This document shows, piece by piece, positions 1 to 9,506 of a stretch of DNA of 64,000 nt (positions are counted from its first letter, which is position 1; each line of letters starts with the position of its first letter). Source of the stretch: Terriglobia bacterium. GTDB lineage: Bacteria > Acidobacteriota > Terriglobia > Acidiferrales > UBA7541. The position numbers were made by a program, and so were the translations under genes. The notes below the pieces were generated by a model. It was not told where the DNA came from. It saw nothing but the letters and a program-made list of their open reading frames with translations, and did not search any database. The DNA is taken from the NCBI GenBank assembly GCA_020073605.1, contig JAIQEW010000011.1, positions 62,001 through 126,000 on the forward strand, in the 5' to 3' direction.

Positions 1-2097
1 GTGTTCATTCAGTATGAAGGCCAGCCGAAGAAGGGCCTCTACTTCATTTTGCCCGACAAGAATTATCCCCAGCAGCCGCGCGAAATCTGGACGCAAGGCG
101 AGGCGGAGGACACGCGCTACTACATTCCGCTCTACGACTATCCCAACGACCGGACGACGTCGGAGATGCTGCTCACGGTTCCGTCCGCGTGGATCACCGT
201 TTCAAACGGGCGCCTGGTGGATGTGAAGAACGAATCCGACGGGACGAAGACGTGGGACTGGAAGCAGTCCGAGCCGCTTTCGACCTACCTGCTCACGGCG
301 GTCGCCGGAGAATTTGCCCAGCGGGAAGACACATGGCGGGGGATGCCGTTGCGGTACGTGGTGCCGCGCGGCGGGGAGTCCACGATCGACCCTACGTTCG
401 CGCGAACGAAAGAGATGCTCGATCTTTTTTCGAGCAGGCTCGGCGTGCCCTATCCATGGGCGCAGTACGCGCAGACATCCGTCGATGACTTCGTGGCCGG
501 TGGAATGGAGAACACCAGCGCGACAACGCTGACCGCGCGCGAGCTGGTGAACCCGAAGCTTGCGCCGGAGGACAGGATCGGGGCCGACACCGTGACGTCG
601 CACGAACTGGCACATCAGTGGTTCGGCGATCTGGTGACGTGCAAGGACTGGGCGAACTTGTGGCTGAATGAAGGCTTCGCGACATTCTTCGAGCATTTCT
701 GGATGGAGCAGCATTACGGCGCCGACGACGCGGCGTACGAATTCTGGCGGGACCAGAGCCAATGGTTCGTTCAGAAGCGGCTCTATCCCGTACCGATCGT
801 CAATCGCGAGTTCGACGACTCAACCGAATACGAAGGCAACGTTTACAACAAGAGCGGCTGGGTGCTGCATATGTTGAGGGAAACATTGGGCGACGAGGAT
901 TTCTTTCGCGGGTTGCGCCATTACCTCGAGACGAACCGCGGACAAAACGTCGTCACCGCCGATCTGCAAAAGGCGATCGAGCAGGCCACTTCCGTCAACG
1001 TGGACAAGTTCTTCCGCCAATGGGTATACGGCGCGGGCGCTCCCCAATTCGAAGTCAGCTACGCGTACGATGCGGGGGCGCACGAGGTGAAGCTGGACGT
1101 CAAACAGACGCAAAAAGTGGAAAAGCTCGTCGGACTGTTCGACGTGCCGGTAGACGTAGAAATCGCCACCGCAGGCAGTCGCGGGACGTACGCAATCCAG
1201 ATCAGCCAGGCAACGCAGAGCTTCACATTCTCCGCGGACAACGCGCCCCTGATGGTGATCTTCGACAAGGGCGACAAGATTTTGAAGACGGCTAACTTCC
1301 AGAAAGATCCGGCCCTGCTTATCTATCAGTTGAAGAACGCGGAGACCGTGCCCGACCGCGCGGATGCGGCGGCCGCGCTCGGCAACGTGCGCAACGATCC
1401 CGATGTGGTCGCGGCGCTGGGCGAGACTGCGCTGCACGATCCCTTCTGGGGGATCCGCGTGGAGGCATTGCGGGCGCTCGGCAGGATCGGAGGTCCGGAC
1501 GCGGAGAAGCAGATACTCGCCGCTGTGAGCAATGAGAAGCCGTGGGTGCGCGACGTCGCCGTGCGCGAACTGGGGAATTTCAAGGATGACGCTTCACTGC
1601 CCCCGCAGCTGGCGGGCATTGCATCGGGCGACGCAGCTTACCGGGTGCGCTCGGCTGCGCTCGCTTCCCTCGCACAGATCAAGGCGCCGAACGCGTTCGA
1701 TGTTCTCGCCGCGGCCGTGAAGACGGACTCGCCGGATGACATGGTGCGCCAGGCGGCGCTCGGCGGATTCGGAGTGCTCGGCGATACACGAGCCATCCCG
1801 ACGCTGTTCGAGTGGTCCACGGCCGGAAAGCCGAAGCAAACGCGCCAGGCGGCAATCGGCGGGATTGCCGGGCTCGACAAGAAAAACAAGGACATCACCG
1901 CGGCGCTACTCTCCTATCTCCACGAACCTTATTTTGATGTGAGACTCGCGGCGATCTTCGCGATCAGCCGGCGGGGCGATCCGGACGCCATCGCGCCGCT
2001 CCAAGACATGCTCAAGAGCGGAGAGTTGACGATGGGCGAAGGGCCGTACGTCGAGGCTGCAATTTCGCTGCTGAAAGCGCAAGCGGCGGCGAAATAG
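1..2097 (+). CDS. M1-family metalloaminopeptidase with C-terminal HEAT repeats, 5'-truncated
   Basis: This is a zinc aminopeptidase of the M1 (aminopeptidase N) family. The reading frame is open from the first base, so the N-terminus (signal peptide and start of the beta domain) is probably outside the window. Visible motifs are the exopeptidase motif GGMEN at residues 167-171, HELAH at 201-205 and the third zinc ligand in NEGFA (E224), so the enzyme should be active. After about residue 440 the chain becomes a series of short Ala/Asp-rich helical repeats of the PBS-lyase HEAT type, a fusion that replaces the usual ERAP-like C-domain. The stop codon abuts the stop of the convergent glycerate kinase gene with no spacer. 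The family and catalytic residues are clear, but the physiological substrate is unknown. Confidence 0.9.
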   Translation: MFIQYEGQPKKGLYFILPDKNYPQQPREIWTQGEAEDTRYYIPLYDYPNDRTTSEMLLTVPSAWITVSNGRLVDVKNESDGTKTWDWKQSEPLSTYLLTAVAGEFAQREDTWRGMPLRYVVPRGGESTIDPTFARTKEMLDLFSSRLGVPYPWAQYAQTSVDDFVAGGMENTSATTLTARELVNPKLAPEDRIGADTVTSHELAHQWFGDLVTCKDWANLWLNEGFATFFEHFWMEQHYGADDAAYEFWRDQSQWFVQKRLYPVPIVNREFDDSTEYEGNVYNKSGWVLHMLRETLGDEDFFRGLRHYLETNRGQNVVTADLQKAIEQATSVNVDKFFRQWVYGAGAPQFEVSYAYDAGAHEVKLDVKQTQKVEKLVGLFDVPVDVEIATAGSRGTYAIQISQATQSFTFSADNAPLMVIFDKGDKILKTANFQKDPALLIYQLKNAETVPDRADAAAALGNVRNDPDVVAALGETALHDPFWGIRVEALRALGRIGGPDAEKQILAAVSNEKPWVRDVAVRELGNFKDDASLPPQLAGIASGDAAYRVRSAALASLAQIKAPNAFDVLAAAVKTDSPDDMVRQAALGGFGVLGDTRAIPTLFEWSTAGKPKQTRQAAIGGIAGLDKKNKDITAALLSYLHEPYFDVRLAAIFAISRRGDPDAIAPLQDMLKSGELTMGEGPYVEAAISLLKAQAAAK

Positions 2098-3414
2098 CTA
2101 CGAGGGCGGGCTCGGCTGCGCGAGAAGAATGCGCAGGTCGCGCAGATTGTTGCCGGTGGGACCGGTGACGACGGCATCGCCGAGCGCAGCGAAGAAGCTG
2201 TAAGCGTCGCTGCGGCGAGAAAAGTCGCCGGGGTCGAGAGCCGCCGCTTGGGCGCGCGCGAGGGTCATGCCATCCGCCACGGCGCCTGCCGCAGAACTGT
2301 TTCCGTCAATCCCGTCGGTCCCCGCACTCAGCACTGTGATATTTTCACCTGCAATTTTCGGCATGCATGCGAGCACAAAGGCGGAATTGCGGCCGCCAAT
2401 GCCGCCGCCCGTTACCGGACTGCTCAGCTCACCATCCGCCAAGACCGCCACGGGGCGGCCAGGATTCGCATTTCTGTGGGTGCCGAGTTGTGCGAGCAAG
2501 TAATCAGCGGCTTTTTCGACCGGCCAGTTGTCGGTTGAATTGTCGCAGACGCAGGCGTAGCCCGCCGCCTCGCACGCGTGGTGCGCGGCGTGCAACAGCT
2601 CATGCGCGCCAAGAAGCAAGACGAATTGCGAACGCGCGAAAGCCGGATCGCCTGTCTTGGGCGTTTCGCGGAGCGTGTGGCTATCGAACGCCGCGCGGAG
2701 TGACGCGGGGAACTTTCCGGCGAGGTTGTAGTCTCTCGCGACGCGCTCGGCGTCGCGGACCGTCGTGGGGTCGGGCAGCGTCGGCCCAGAGGCAAGCGCC
2801 GATTCCTGTCCTTCCGGGACGTCGCTGATGGCCAGCGTCACCTTCATCGAGCGCGGCGCTGCGGCGGCCAGGCGGCCACCTTTGGTAGCCGACAGGTGTT
2901 TGCGAATTGCGTTGATTTCGCCGATGGGCGCGCCGCAGGTGACGAGGACCGAATGCAACCGGTCGAAATCGGCCAGGGTGACGGAAGGATCGAGCGGCTG
3001 TTCGACGAGCGAGGAGCCGCCGCCGGAGAGCAAGAAGAAGATCAGCGTCCGCTCGTCGCAGCGTGCGAGACGGTCGAGGATCGCGCGGCCCGCCGCGAAG
3101 CTGGCCGCATTCGGCACCGGGTGCCCTCCGACAAAAAGCGTCCAGCCGGGGAGCTCGCGCGGCGGCGCGGCGGGGACAACGAGAATGCCTTCGAAAGAGT
3201 CGGCTGGCGTGAGAGCGCGGGCCAAGCCCTCGGCCATCGCGAACGAGGCCTTGCCATACGCGATCGCGACGATGGAATCGAATTCATGCAGGTCGATGGC
3301 GGAGCTTCCGGCACGAATCGAAGAACCGCTGCGCGCAAGCTTTCTCTCGATCGTCGCGGGGATGTCGATGGCCGCGATGGTCTCGCGGAAGACGCGTTGG
3401 GCTGTCTGCTTCAC
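2098..3414 (-). CDS. gckA: Glycerate 2-kinase (GckA/TtuD, MOFRL family)
   Basis: The 438-residue protein resembles type II glycerate kinases (DUF4147 N-domain plus MOFRL C-domain), which convert D-glycerate and ATP to 2-phosphoglycerate. Visible family features are the glycine-rich FLLSGGGSSL stretch, the SDVPEG motif and the C-terminal SAGTDGIDG motif. The GTG start overlaps the stop of the upstream GlcG-like gene by 4 nt (GTGA), which implies translational coupling. It sits last in a minus-strand set with a GlcG-like protein and a 2-hydroxyacid reductase, opposite glcDEF, so it probably finishes conversion of glyoxylate-derived glycerate into lower glycolysis. Length is normal for the family. 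Confidence 0.9.
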   Translation of the reverse strand: MKQTAQRVFRETIAAIDIPATIERKLARSGSSIRAGSSAIDLHEFDSIVAIAYGKASFAMAEGLARALTPADSFEGILVVPAAPPRELPGWTLFVGGHPVPNAASFAAGRAILDRLARCDERTLIFFLLSGGGSSLVEQPLDPSVTLADFDRLHSVLVTCGAPIGEINAIRKHLSATKGGRLAAAAPRSMKVTLAISDVPEGQESALASGPTLPDPTTVRDAERVARDYNLAGKFPASLRAAFDSHTLRETPKTGDPAFARSQFVLLLGAHELLHAAHHACEAAGYACVCDNSTDNWPVEKAADYLLAQLGTHRNANPGRPVAVLADGELSSPVTGGGIGGRNSAFVLACMPKIAGENITVLSAGTDGIDGNSSAAGAVADGMTLARAQAAALDPGDFSRRSDAYSFFAALGDAVVTGPTGNNLRDLRILLAQPSPPS

Positions 3415-3845
3415 ACCTTGTCGATCGCGGCGGCGCCATGGCGGGACACGTCGGAATCCTGATCTTCATTTCCCGCGCTCACGCCGATCGCGCCGATCAC
3501 CTGGCCATCCACGACGAGCGGAACACCGCCGCGGATGGGAGTTTGATGGCCGGGAGCCGCGACTGCGAGGCCGAGAGCAAGCGCCAGGTTCACCTGGTCG
3601 CCCGCCATCGCAGGACCGGTGGGAGCGCGCCGAAGCGCGGCAGCCTGCGCTTTTACGATTGAGATTGCAATGGACGAGGGCTTAGCGCCGTCCATGCGTT
3701 CGAATGCGAGCAGGTGGCCGCCTTCATCCACGACGGCGATGTTCATCGCAACGCGAATCTCGCCGGCGCGCCGCTGGGCCGCAGCGAGCACGGCGCGCGC
3801 GCCTTCGAGCGTGAGTTTCGGATGATTGTGTGTGACAAGTGCCAT
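3411..3845 (-). CDS. GlcG/HbpS-family (DUF336) protein
   Basis: The 144-residue small alpha/beta protein belongs to the GlcG/HbpS heme-degrading-like family, which often accompanies glycolate oxidase genes. Typical features are the N-terminal LTLEGARAVLAAAQ helix, NIAVVDEGGHLLAFERMDGA, and the C-terminal GGVPLVVDGQVIGAIGVSAG stretch. A good Shine-Dalgarno (GGAGG, 8 nt before ATG) supports the start. It lies between the reductase gene and glycerate kinase and overlaps the latter by 4 nt. The biochemical role of GlcG in glycolate metabolism is not settled, so only family membership is claimed. Confidence 0.85.
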   Translation of the reverse strand: MALVTHNHPKLTLEGARAVLAAAQRRAGEIRVAMNIAVVDEGGHLLAFERMDGAKPSSIAISIVKAQAAALRRAPTGPAMAGDQVNLALALGLAVAAPGHQTPIRGGVPLVVDGQVIGAIGVSAGNEDQDSDVSRHGAAAIDKV

Positions 3846-3863
3846 GCTGGTTTCCTCCGTGAA

Positions 3864-4844
3864 TTAGAGACCGAGCGCGTCCGCGTTCAAGGCGTTGGGC
3901 GGACGGCGGCCTTCGAAAAGCGCGGCGGCGTTCGTCGCCGCCATGACGGCCATTTTCGTGCGCGTTTCGACCGTGGCGCTGGCGATATGCGGCGCGAGAA
4001 TCACATCCTTGCGAGCGACGAGCGCCGGATACACCTTGGGTTCCTGCTCGTAGACGTCGAGCGCCGCGCCGGCGATCTTCTTCTGCTCAAGCGCCACGGC
4101 AAGAGCAGCTTCGTCCACCACGGGCCCGCGCGAAGTGTTGATCAAATAGGCGGTCCTCTTCATTTTTTCGAACGCTTCCGTAGAAATCAAGTGGCGCGTC
4201 GAGGGAAGAAGCGGAACGTGGAGCGAGACGAAGTCGGATTCGCGAAACAGCCGGTCGATATCCACGAACTCCGCGCGCAGTTCCCTTTCGACATCCGCCG
4301 ATACTCGCGCCTGGTCGTTGTAGAGCACGCGCATGTGAAAGCCTTGCGCGCGGCGAGCGACGCCGCGGCCAATCCGGCCAAAACCGACGATGCCCAGGGT
4401 CTTGCCCCACACGTCGCCGCCGACAAGCTGGTCGAGATCCCATCCGGGCCACGTGCCCGTGCGCATCCAGGCGTCGCCTTCGACCAGGCGGCGCGCGATG
4501 GCCATCAGGAGAGTCCACGCAAAGTCGGCGGTCGTCTCATCCAGGACGCCGGGCGTGTGCGTGGCGACCACTTTGTGCCGCGTGCAGGCGGGAACGTCGA
4601 TATTGTCGTAGCCGACCGAGACGGTGGCGGCCAGGCGGAGCTTCGGCGCGGTCGCGAGCAGCTCTTCGTCCACTTTTTCCGTGAGCAGGCAGACCAGCGC
4701 GTCCTTGTCCGCGACGCGCTTGAGCAGCTCAGCGCGCGGAATGCGCTCCGGCGGCGTCCAATATTCGACGTCGAAATGCTGATCGAGAATCGCGCGCGCC
4801 GCGGGAAAAAGCGGCCGCGTCGAAAGAACTTTCGGTTTGCTCAC
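3864..4844 (-). CDS. gyaR: D-isomer-specific 2-hydroxyacid dehydrogenase (glyoxylate/hydroxypyruvate reductase)
   Basis: The 326-residue NAD(P)-dependent reductase shows the Rossmann motif GFGRIGRG, the substrate-binding and catalytic Arg in NTSRGPVVDE, the Glu in ALDVYEQEP and the catalytic His in LAPHIASAT. This is the full set for the D-2-hydroxyacid dehydrogenase family. It most resembles glyoxylate/hydroxypyruvate (D-glycerate) reductases. Reduction of glyoxylate to glycolate or hydroxypyruvate to glycerate fits between glcDEF and glycerate kinase. GTG at 4844 was chosen because GAGG lies 6 nt upstream; an in-frame TTG is three bases earlier. The gene diverges from glcD across a 140-nt gap that must hold both promoters. 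Confidence 0.88.
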   Translation of the reverse strand: MSKPKVLSTRPLFPAARAILDQHFDVEYWTPPERIPRAELLKRVADKDALVCLLTEKVDEELLATAPKLRLAATVSVGYDNIDVPACTRHKVVATHTPGVLDETTADFAWTLLMAIARRLVEGDAWMRTGTWPGWDLDQLVGGDVWGKTLGIVGFGRIGRGVARRAQGFHMRVLYNDQARVSADVERELRAEFVDIDRLFRESDFVSLHVPLLPSTRHLISTEAFEKMKRTAYLINTSRGPVVDEAALAVALEQKKIAGAALDVYEQEPKVYPALVARKDVILAPHIASATVETRTKMAVMAATNAAALFEGRRPPNALNADALGL

Positions 4845-4984
4845 CAAGTGCCTCGCAAAGAAAAAATGAATTGCGCAAGTTCAGTAGGATACACCAGTGC
4901 GGCTCAATTCGGACGCGCGGGTGACGACGCAAGAACGTACGGCTCGTTGACGCCTAATGTCGCGGCGACTATAGTGGCCCGAAG

Positions 4985-6451
4985 ATGCCAGCCAACGAAA
5001 CCCGACAATCGACGGCGATCGATTCGCGCCTCCTACGTGATCTGAAAAAGCTGCTCGGCAAGGACGGCGTCCTGCACAAGCCTGAAGACTTGCTGCTCTA
5101 CGAGTACGACGGATCGGTGGAAGTGGCGCGGCCGGATTGCGTTGTGTTTCCACGCACGGCGGAGGATGTGGTCGGGATCGCGCAGCTCGCGAATCGCCAC
5201 AAGATTCCACTCGTAGGCCGAGGGGCAGGCACAGGACTTTCCGGCGGAGCGATCGCGCGGCACGGCGGAATCATCACGTCGTTTGCGCGGATGAACCGCA
5301 TCGTGGAAATCGACGCCGACAATCAACGCGCGCGCGTGCAGCCGGGCGTGGTGAACGCGGACCTCAGCACGGCCGTGGAGCACCTGGGGCTTCATTACGC
5401 GCCCGATCCTTCGAGCCAGAAAGCGTGCACGATCGGCGGGAATGTTTCCGAAAATTCGGGCGGGCCGCACACGCTCGCGTACGGCGTGACGACAAACCAC
5501 GTGGTCGCGCTCGAAATCGTGCTGCCAAGCGGCGAGCTGGTGCACCTCGGCAGCACCGCGCTCGATGCACCCGGATACGATCTGACCGGCCTTTTCGTCG
5601 GCTCGGAAGGCACATTCGGCCTGGTGACGGAGATTACGGTGAAGCTGACGCGGCTGCCGGAAGCGATCAAGACGCTGCTCGCGATCTACGATTCAATCGA
5701 CGACGCAACGGAAACGGTGGCTGAAATCACGGCGCGCGGGATCACTCCGGCAGCGTGCGAGATGCTCGACGGCTGGACGATTCGCGCGGTGGAAGATTAC
5801 GTTCACGCAGGGTTCCCTCTCAACTGCAGCGCCATACTATTGATCGACGTGGACGGGCTGCGCGAAGTGGCCGAAGCGGAGGCGAAAGACGTAGAGGACG
5901 TTTGCCGGCGGCACCGCGCACGCGAGGTGCGCGTGGCACGCGACGCGCGCGAGCGCGACCTTTTGTGGAAGGGCCGCAAAAACGCGTTTGGCGCCGCGGG
6001 GCGGCTGGCGCCCAGTTACTACACGCAGGACGGCGTGATTCCGCGGACGAAACTTCCGGCCACTCTGCGCCGCATCAGCGAGATCAGCAAGAAATACGGC
6101 CTCCAGATCGGCAACGTGTTTCACGCAGGCGACGGCAACCTGCACCCCATCATTCTTTTCGATGAGCGCAACGAGAAGCAATTCCGCGACACGATCCGTG
6201 CGGCCGACGAAATCATCGAGTTCTGCATCCAGGTAGGCGGGTCCATCACTGGCGAGCACGGCGTGGGAATGGAGAAGGACCGGCTGATGCCGCTGCTCTT
6301 CAGCGAAGCCGATCTCAACCTGATGCGGCGCGTCCGCGACGTCTTCAATCCGACGGGCCTGCTCAATCCCGGAAAGATTCTCCCCGATTCGAAAGGCTGC
6401 GGCGAAATCTACGTGCGTCCTCAACCGGCTTCGGCCGCGCCTCCCGCATGA
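4985..6451 (+). CDS. glcD: Glycolate oxidase subunit GlcD (FAD-linked)
   Basis: This is the FAD-binding catalytic subunit of the membrane-associated glycolate dehydrogenase, oxidising glycolate (or D-lactate) to glyoxylate. The 488-residue chain has the VAO/PCMH-type FAD-binding signature around GRGAGTGLSGGAI, a second glycine-rich region ENSGGPHTLAYG, and C-terminal cap motifs GNVFHAGDGNLHP and GEHGVGMEKD. Its stop overlaps the start of glcE by 4 nt (ATGA). A glcD-glcE-glcF order with overlaps matches the known three-subunit enzyme. A D-lactate role is possible from homology alone. The neighbouring glycerate genes favour glycolate. Confidence 0.93.
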   Translation: MPANETRQSTAIDSRLLRDLKKLLGKDGVLHKPEDLLLYEYDGSVEVARPDCVVFPRTAEDVVGIAQLANRHKIPLVGRGAGTGLSGGAIARHGGIITSFARMNRIVEIDADNQRARVQPGVVNADLSTAVEHLGLHYAPDPSSQKACTIGGNVSENSGGPHTLAYGVTTNHVVALEIVLPSGELVHLGSTALDAPGYDLTGLFVGSEGTFGLVTEITVKLTRLPEAIKTLLAIYDSIDDATETVAEITARGITPAACEMLDGWTIRAVEDYVHAGFPLNCSAILLIDVDGLREVAEAEAKDVEDVCRRHRAREVRVARDARERDLLWKGRKNAFGAAGRLAPSYYTQDGVIPRTKLPATLRRISEISKKYGLQIGNVFHAGDGNLHPIILFDERNEKQFRDTIRAADEIIEFCIQVGGSITGEHGVGMEKDRLMPLLFSEADLNLMRRVRDVFNPTGLLNPGKILPDSKGCGEIYVRPQPASAAPPA

Positions 6452-7833
6452 GCATGACCTCCACGGAGATTGCGTCTCGCCTGGCGGAAATCGCCGGCGC
6501 CGCGAATGTTGCGTCCGATCCGGCGCAGACAGCCGCATATCGAGTCGACGGCAAGACGCCCGCGGCAGTGGCGCGGCCCGGCTCAAGCGAAGAGGTCGCC
6601 GGGATCGTGAAGTTTGCCGCAGCCGAAAGGCTGGCGATCATCCCGACGGGCGCGCGAACAAAGCTCGGGATCGGAATGCCTCCGCGGCAGTACGATCTGG
6701 CGCTCGACATGACGGGTCTCGACCGCGTGGTGGCGTACGACCCGGGCGATTTGACCCTCAGCGTGGAGCCGGGGATCACGTTGCGCAAGCTGGAGAGTGT
6801 GCTCGGCGAGCACAAGCAGTTTCTTCCGCTGGAGGTCCCCTTCATGGACCGGGCGACCGCGGGAGGCACGATCGCTTCGGGCGTCGATTCACCGCTGCGG
6901 CAGCTGTACGGCACGGCGCGAGATTACCTTCTCGGGATGGAATTCGTCACGGGCGACGGAGTGGCGACGAAAAGCGGCGGGCGTGTGGTGAAGAACGTGA
7001 CCGGCTACGACATACACAAGTTGATGGCCGGCGCGCTCGGCACGCTCGGCGTCATCACGAAAATCAACCTCCGCACATTTCCGATGCCGAGGATGACGCG
7101 CACGTACGTCGCGACGTTTCGCTGGGCCAACGGCGCGTGCGAATTCCGCCACGCGATTGCGCGGTCCCATCTGCGGCCGCAGAGTATCGAAATCATCGCG
7201 GCGAGAGACTCGAGTCTATTGCGGCTCGACGATCGTCCTGAGGCTCTCTTCGATAAAGGCAGGTGGTCCGTGCTGGTTTCGGCTGCCGGAGAGGCAGGGG
7301 TGTTGGATCGCTACCGCAGCGAATTGGAAACGCTCGCGCGGGGAGCCGACCGGAATGCACTTGAATCATTCACCGAGCTGAGCGACGCAGATCAGGAGAG
7401 GCTCACGTCCTACATCCGCGAGTTCCCTGCCCTCGCCCCAAAGGCCAGTCAGCCGGCGGCGATTCTCAAGATCAGCGCGTTGCCGAAGAGTCTGGTGGGG
7501 CTCGCGGAGGGAATTCGCTCGATGGCGATAAAGCACGATGTTCCGTGGGCGGTGATGATGCGGGGAGTCGGCGTGACGTATCTCGCGCTCATGGCCCGGG
7601 ACCAGAGCGCTGAGTCGCTGCGACACTTGAAAGACGCGTGCTCGTCCGCGCTGCGCTGTTGCGTCGAGCGGATGTGGGGCCGCGGCGTGATGCTCTGGTG
7701 CCCGCCGGAATTCAAGCGCGAGATGAACGTCTGGGGCGAGTCTTCCAGCGATTTCGCGCTGATGCAAAAGCTGAAAAATGTTTTCGACGCCCACGGCATC
7801 TTCGCACCGGGGCGATTCGTGGGAGGGCTCTGA
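6448..7833 (+). CDS. glcE: Glycolate oxidase subunit GlcE (second FAD-binding subunit)
   Basis: The 461-residue FAD-binding type 2 protein partners GlcD. The N-terminal PCMH-type FAD domain includes ARPGSSEEVAGIVKFA and IIPTGARTKLG, followed by DMTGLDRVVAYDPGDLTLSVEPG. The region GGRVVKNVTGYDIHKLMAGALGTLGV is characteristic of GlcE. It is roughly 100 residues longer than the E. coli subunit, mostly in the C-terminal half. It starts inside the glcD stop (ATGA) and ends 4 nt before the glcF start, so the three genes are surely one transcript. Confidence 0.9.
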   Translation: MSMTSTEIASRLAEIAGAANVASDPAQTAAYRVDGKTPAAVARPGSSEEVAGIVKFAAAERLAIIPTGARTKLGIGMPPRQYDLALDMTGLDRVVAYDPGDLTLSVEPGITLRKLESVLGEHKQFLPLEVPFMDRATAGGTIASGVDSPLRQLYGTARDYLLGMEFVTGDGVATKSGGRVVKNVTGYDIHKLMAGALGTLGVITKINLRTFPMPRMTRTYVATFRWANGACEFRHAIARSHLRPQSIEIIAARDSSLLRLDDRPEALFDKGRWSVLVSAAGEAGVLDRYRSELETLARGADRNALESFTELSDADQERLTSYIREFPALAPKASQPAAILKISALPKSLVGLAEGIRSMAIKHDVPWAVMMRGVGVTYLALMARDQSAESLRHLKDACSSALRCCVERMWGRGVMLWCPPEFKREMNVWGESSSDFALMQKLKNVFDAHGIFAPGRFVGGL

Positions 7834-7837
7834 AGGG

Positions 7838-9139
7838 ATGGCTGCTCCCCTCGCAAGCGGATTCGCAGGCGCGGACAAGCCCGAATACGCGGACTATTCG
7901 CGGTGTATTCACTGCGGTCTGTGCCTGAATCATTGCCCGACGTACCGTTTGTGGCATCAGGAGGCCGATTCGCCGCGCGGGCGGATCCGGCAGATGCATC
8001 TCGTGGACGAAGGTCGTCTCGAGCTGGGCGCGGGGTTCGTCACCCACATCGACCGGTGCCTCGATTGCCGGGCGTGCGAGACGGCGTGCCCATCGGGCGT
8101 CGAATACGGAAAGCTCGTCGAGCTGGCGCGCACGCAAATCGAGCAGCGGTACAAGCGCCCGCTCGCTTCGCGCGCCGCGCGCGATTTCGTCTACCGCCGG
8201 CTGCTGCCGTATCCGAAGAGAATTGCGGCGGCAGCGCGGATTCTGTGGGTCTACCAGCGATCGGGATTGGCTGCGCTTGCCCGAAGCAGCGGTGCACTGC
8301 GCCTGCTGGGATTGCAGCAGCGCGAGCGGCTGATGCCGGAGATCGACTCGAAGTTTTTCTTCAGCGAGATGGGGAAGACGTATCCCGCGCGGGGCGCGCG
8401 GCGGGCGCGCGTGGCATTCTTCGCAGGGTGCGTCGCGCAGGTGACATTCAGCGATCTGAATCGAGCGACGATTCGAGTGCTGCAAGCGAACGGCTGCGAA
8501 GTAGTCGTGCCAGCCAATCAGGTGTGCTGCGGGGCGCTCCCCGCGCATGCCGGGGTGCGGGATGTGGCGCGCGATCTCGCGCGCGCAAATCTGGCTGCAG
8601 TGCCGGAAAAAGATTTCGACGCGATCATCACAAATGCGGCCGGCTGCGGCTCGACGCTGAAGGAGTACGCGCACCTCTTCGGCGGGAACGATGCCTCACA
8701 TCAACCAGCGGCACGATTTGCGAGCAAGATCCGCGACGTCAGCGAATTTCTGGCAGAACTGGGATTGACGGCTCCGCTGCGGACGCTGCCGCTGCGCGTG
8801 ACGTACCAGGATTCTTGCCACCTCGCGCACGGACAAAAGATCCGCGAGGCCCCCCGCAAATTGATCCGCGCCGTACCGGGAGTGGAACTCGTCGAGATGC
8901 CTTGGGCCGATCAGTGCTGTGGCTCCGCCGGCGTGTACAACGTGACGGAGACGAAAGCGTCGCTCGAACTGCTCGGGCTGAAGATGGGTTCGGTGCGGGA
9001 GACGAAAGCGCAGGCCATCGTCACCGCAAATCCCGGCTGCATTCTGCAACTGCGCGCCGGGGCCGAAATCCACGGCACCGGCCACGAAGTTCTCCACGTC
9101 GTCGAACTCCTCGACCGCGCAATCAGCAGAAGGGATTAA
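7838..9139 (+). CDS. glcF: Glycolate oxidase iron-sulfur subunit GlcF
   Basis: The 433-residue electron-transfer subunit carries two N-terminal 4Fe-4S ferredoxin motifs (CIHCGLCLNHCP and CLDCRACETACP) and two C-terminal CCG domains (around CCGALPAH and CCGSAGVY), as in GlcF, LutA and HdrB-type proteins. It should pass electrons from GlcD/GlcE to the quinone pool. ATG at 7838 was chosen because it lies 4 nt after the glcE stop; the frame is open further upstream inside glcE but lacks a good start. The stop directly abuts the stop of the convergent cupin gene. Confidence 0.92.
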   Translation: MAAPLASGFAGADKPEYADYSRCIHCGLCLNHCPTYRLWHQEADSPRGRIRQMHLVDEGRLELGAGFVTHIDRCLDCRACETACPSGVEYGKLVELARTQIEQRYKRPLASRAARDFVYRRLLPYPKRIAAAARILWVYQRSGLAALARSSGALRLLGLQQRERLMPEIDSKFFFSEMGKTYPARGARRARVAFFAGCVAQVTFSDLNRATIRVLQANGCEVVVPANQVCCGALPAHAGVRDVARDLARANLAAVPEKDFDAIITNAAGCGSTLKEYAHLFGGNDASHQPAARFASKIRDVSEFLAELGLTAPLRTLPLRVTYQDSCHLAHGQKIREAPRKLIRAVPGVELVEMPWADQCCGSAGVYNVTETKASLELLGLKMGSVRETKAQAIVTANPGCILQLRAGAEIHGTGHEVLHVVELLDRAISRRD

Positions 9140-9415
9140 CTACTTTTCGCCGACGAGATATCGGCAGCCGTGGGGGCCCATCTGCGCGGAGTGAGTTGCT
9201 CCGGCGGGGACGTCGCAACGGTCGCCCACGCTATAGGTTTCGGACTTGCCGCCCATGGTGAGCGTCATTTCCCCATCGAGAATGATATGCGCGGTGAGAC
9301 CGGCGTGCGTGTGATCGGGATAGAACGCCCGGGGACCGTCCTGCCAGACGAACGTGTGAGAAAAACCTTCGGATTCGAGCTGCCTCCGCAATTCACGCTC
9401 GTTTAGTGGCGCCAT
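9140..9415 (-). CDS. Small cupin-domain protein
   Basis: The 91-residue single-domain cupin has motif 1 with the metal-ligand histidines in FYPDHTHAGLTAHIILDGEM and motif 2 in GDRCDVPAGATHSA, so a metal-binding site is likely intact. Function is unknown. Small stand-alone cupins can be sugar-binding, dioxygenase-like or regulatory. The gene is convergent with glcF with no spacer between stops. A TATAAT hexamer lies only 8 nt upstream of the ATG and no Shine-Dalgarno is visible, so the transcript may be leaderless. Confidence 0.75.
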   Translation of the reverse strand: MAPLNERELRRQLESEGFSHTFVWQDGPRAFYPDHTHAGLTAHIILDGEMTLTMGGKSETYSVGDRCDVPAGATHSAQMGPHGCRYLVGEK

Positions 9416-9423
9416 TGCAACGA

Positions 9424-9429
9424 ATTATA
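9424..9429 (-). promoter_or_regulatory. Candidate -10 box of a leaderless cupin transcript
   Basis: A perfect TATAAT on the minus strand ends 8 nt before the cupin ATG at 9415. Transcription would start at or next to the start codon. No convincing -35 hexamer was found at 16-18 nt. Confidence 0.4.
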
Positions 9430-9506
9430 ACAGGGGGGACGCTCGCGGGCGGGCGTGTCGATGGATTCCGCCCGCAAGCATTGTTTGTACGTCGTGGCCG
9501 ATGAGG

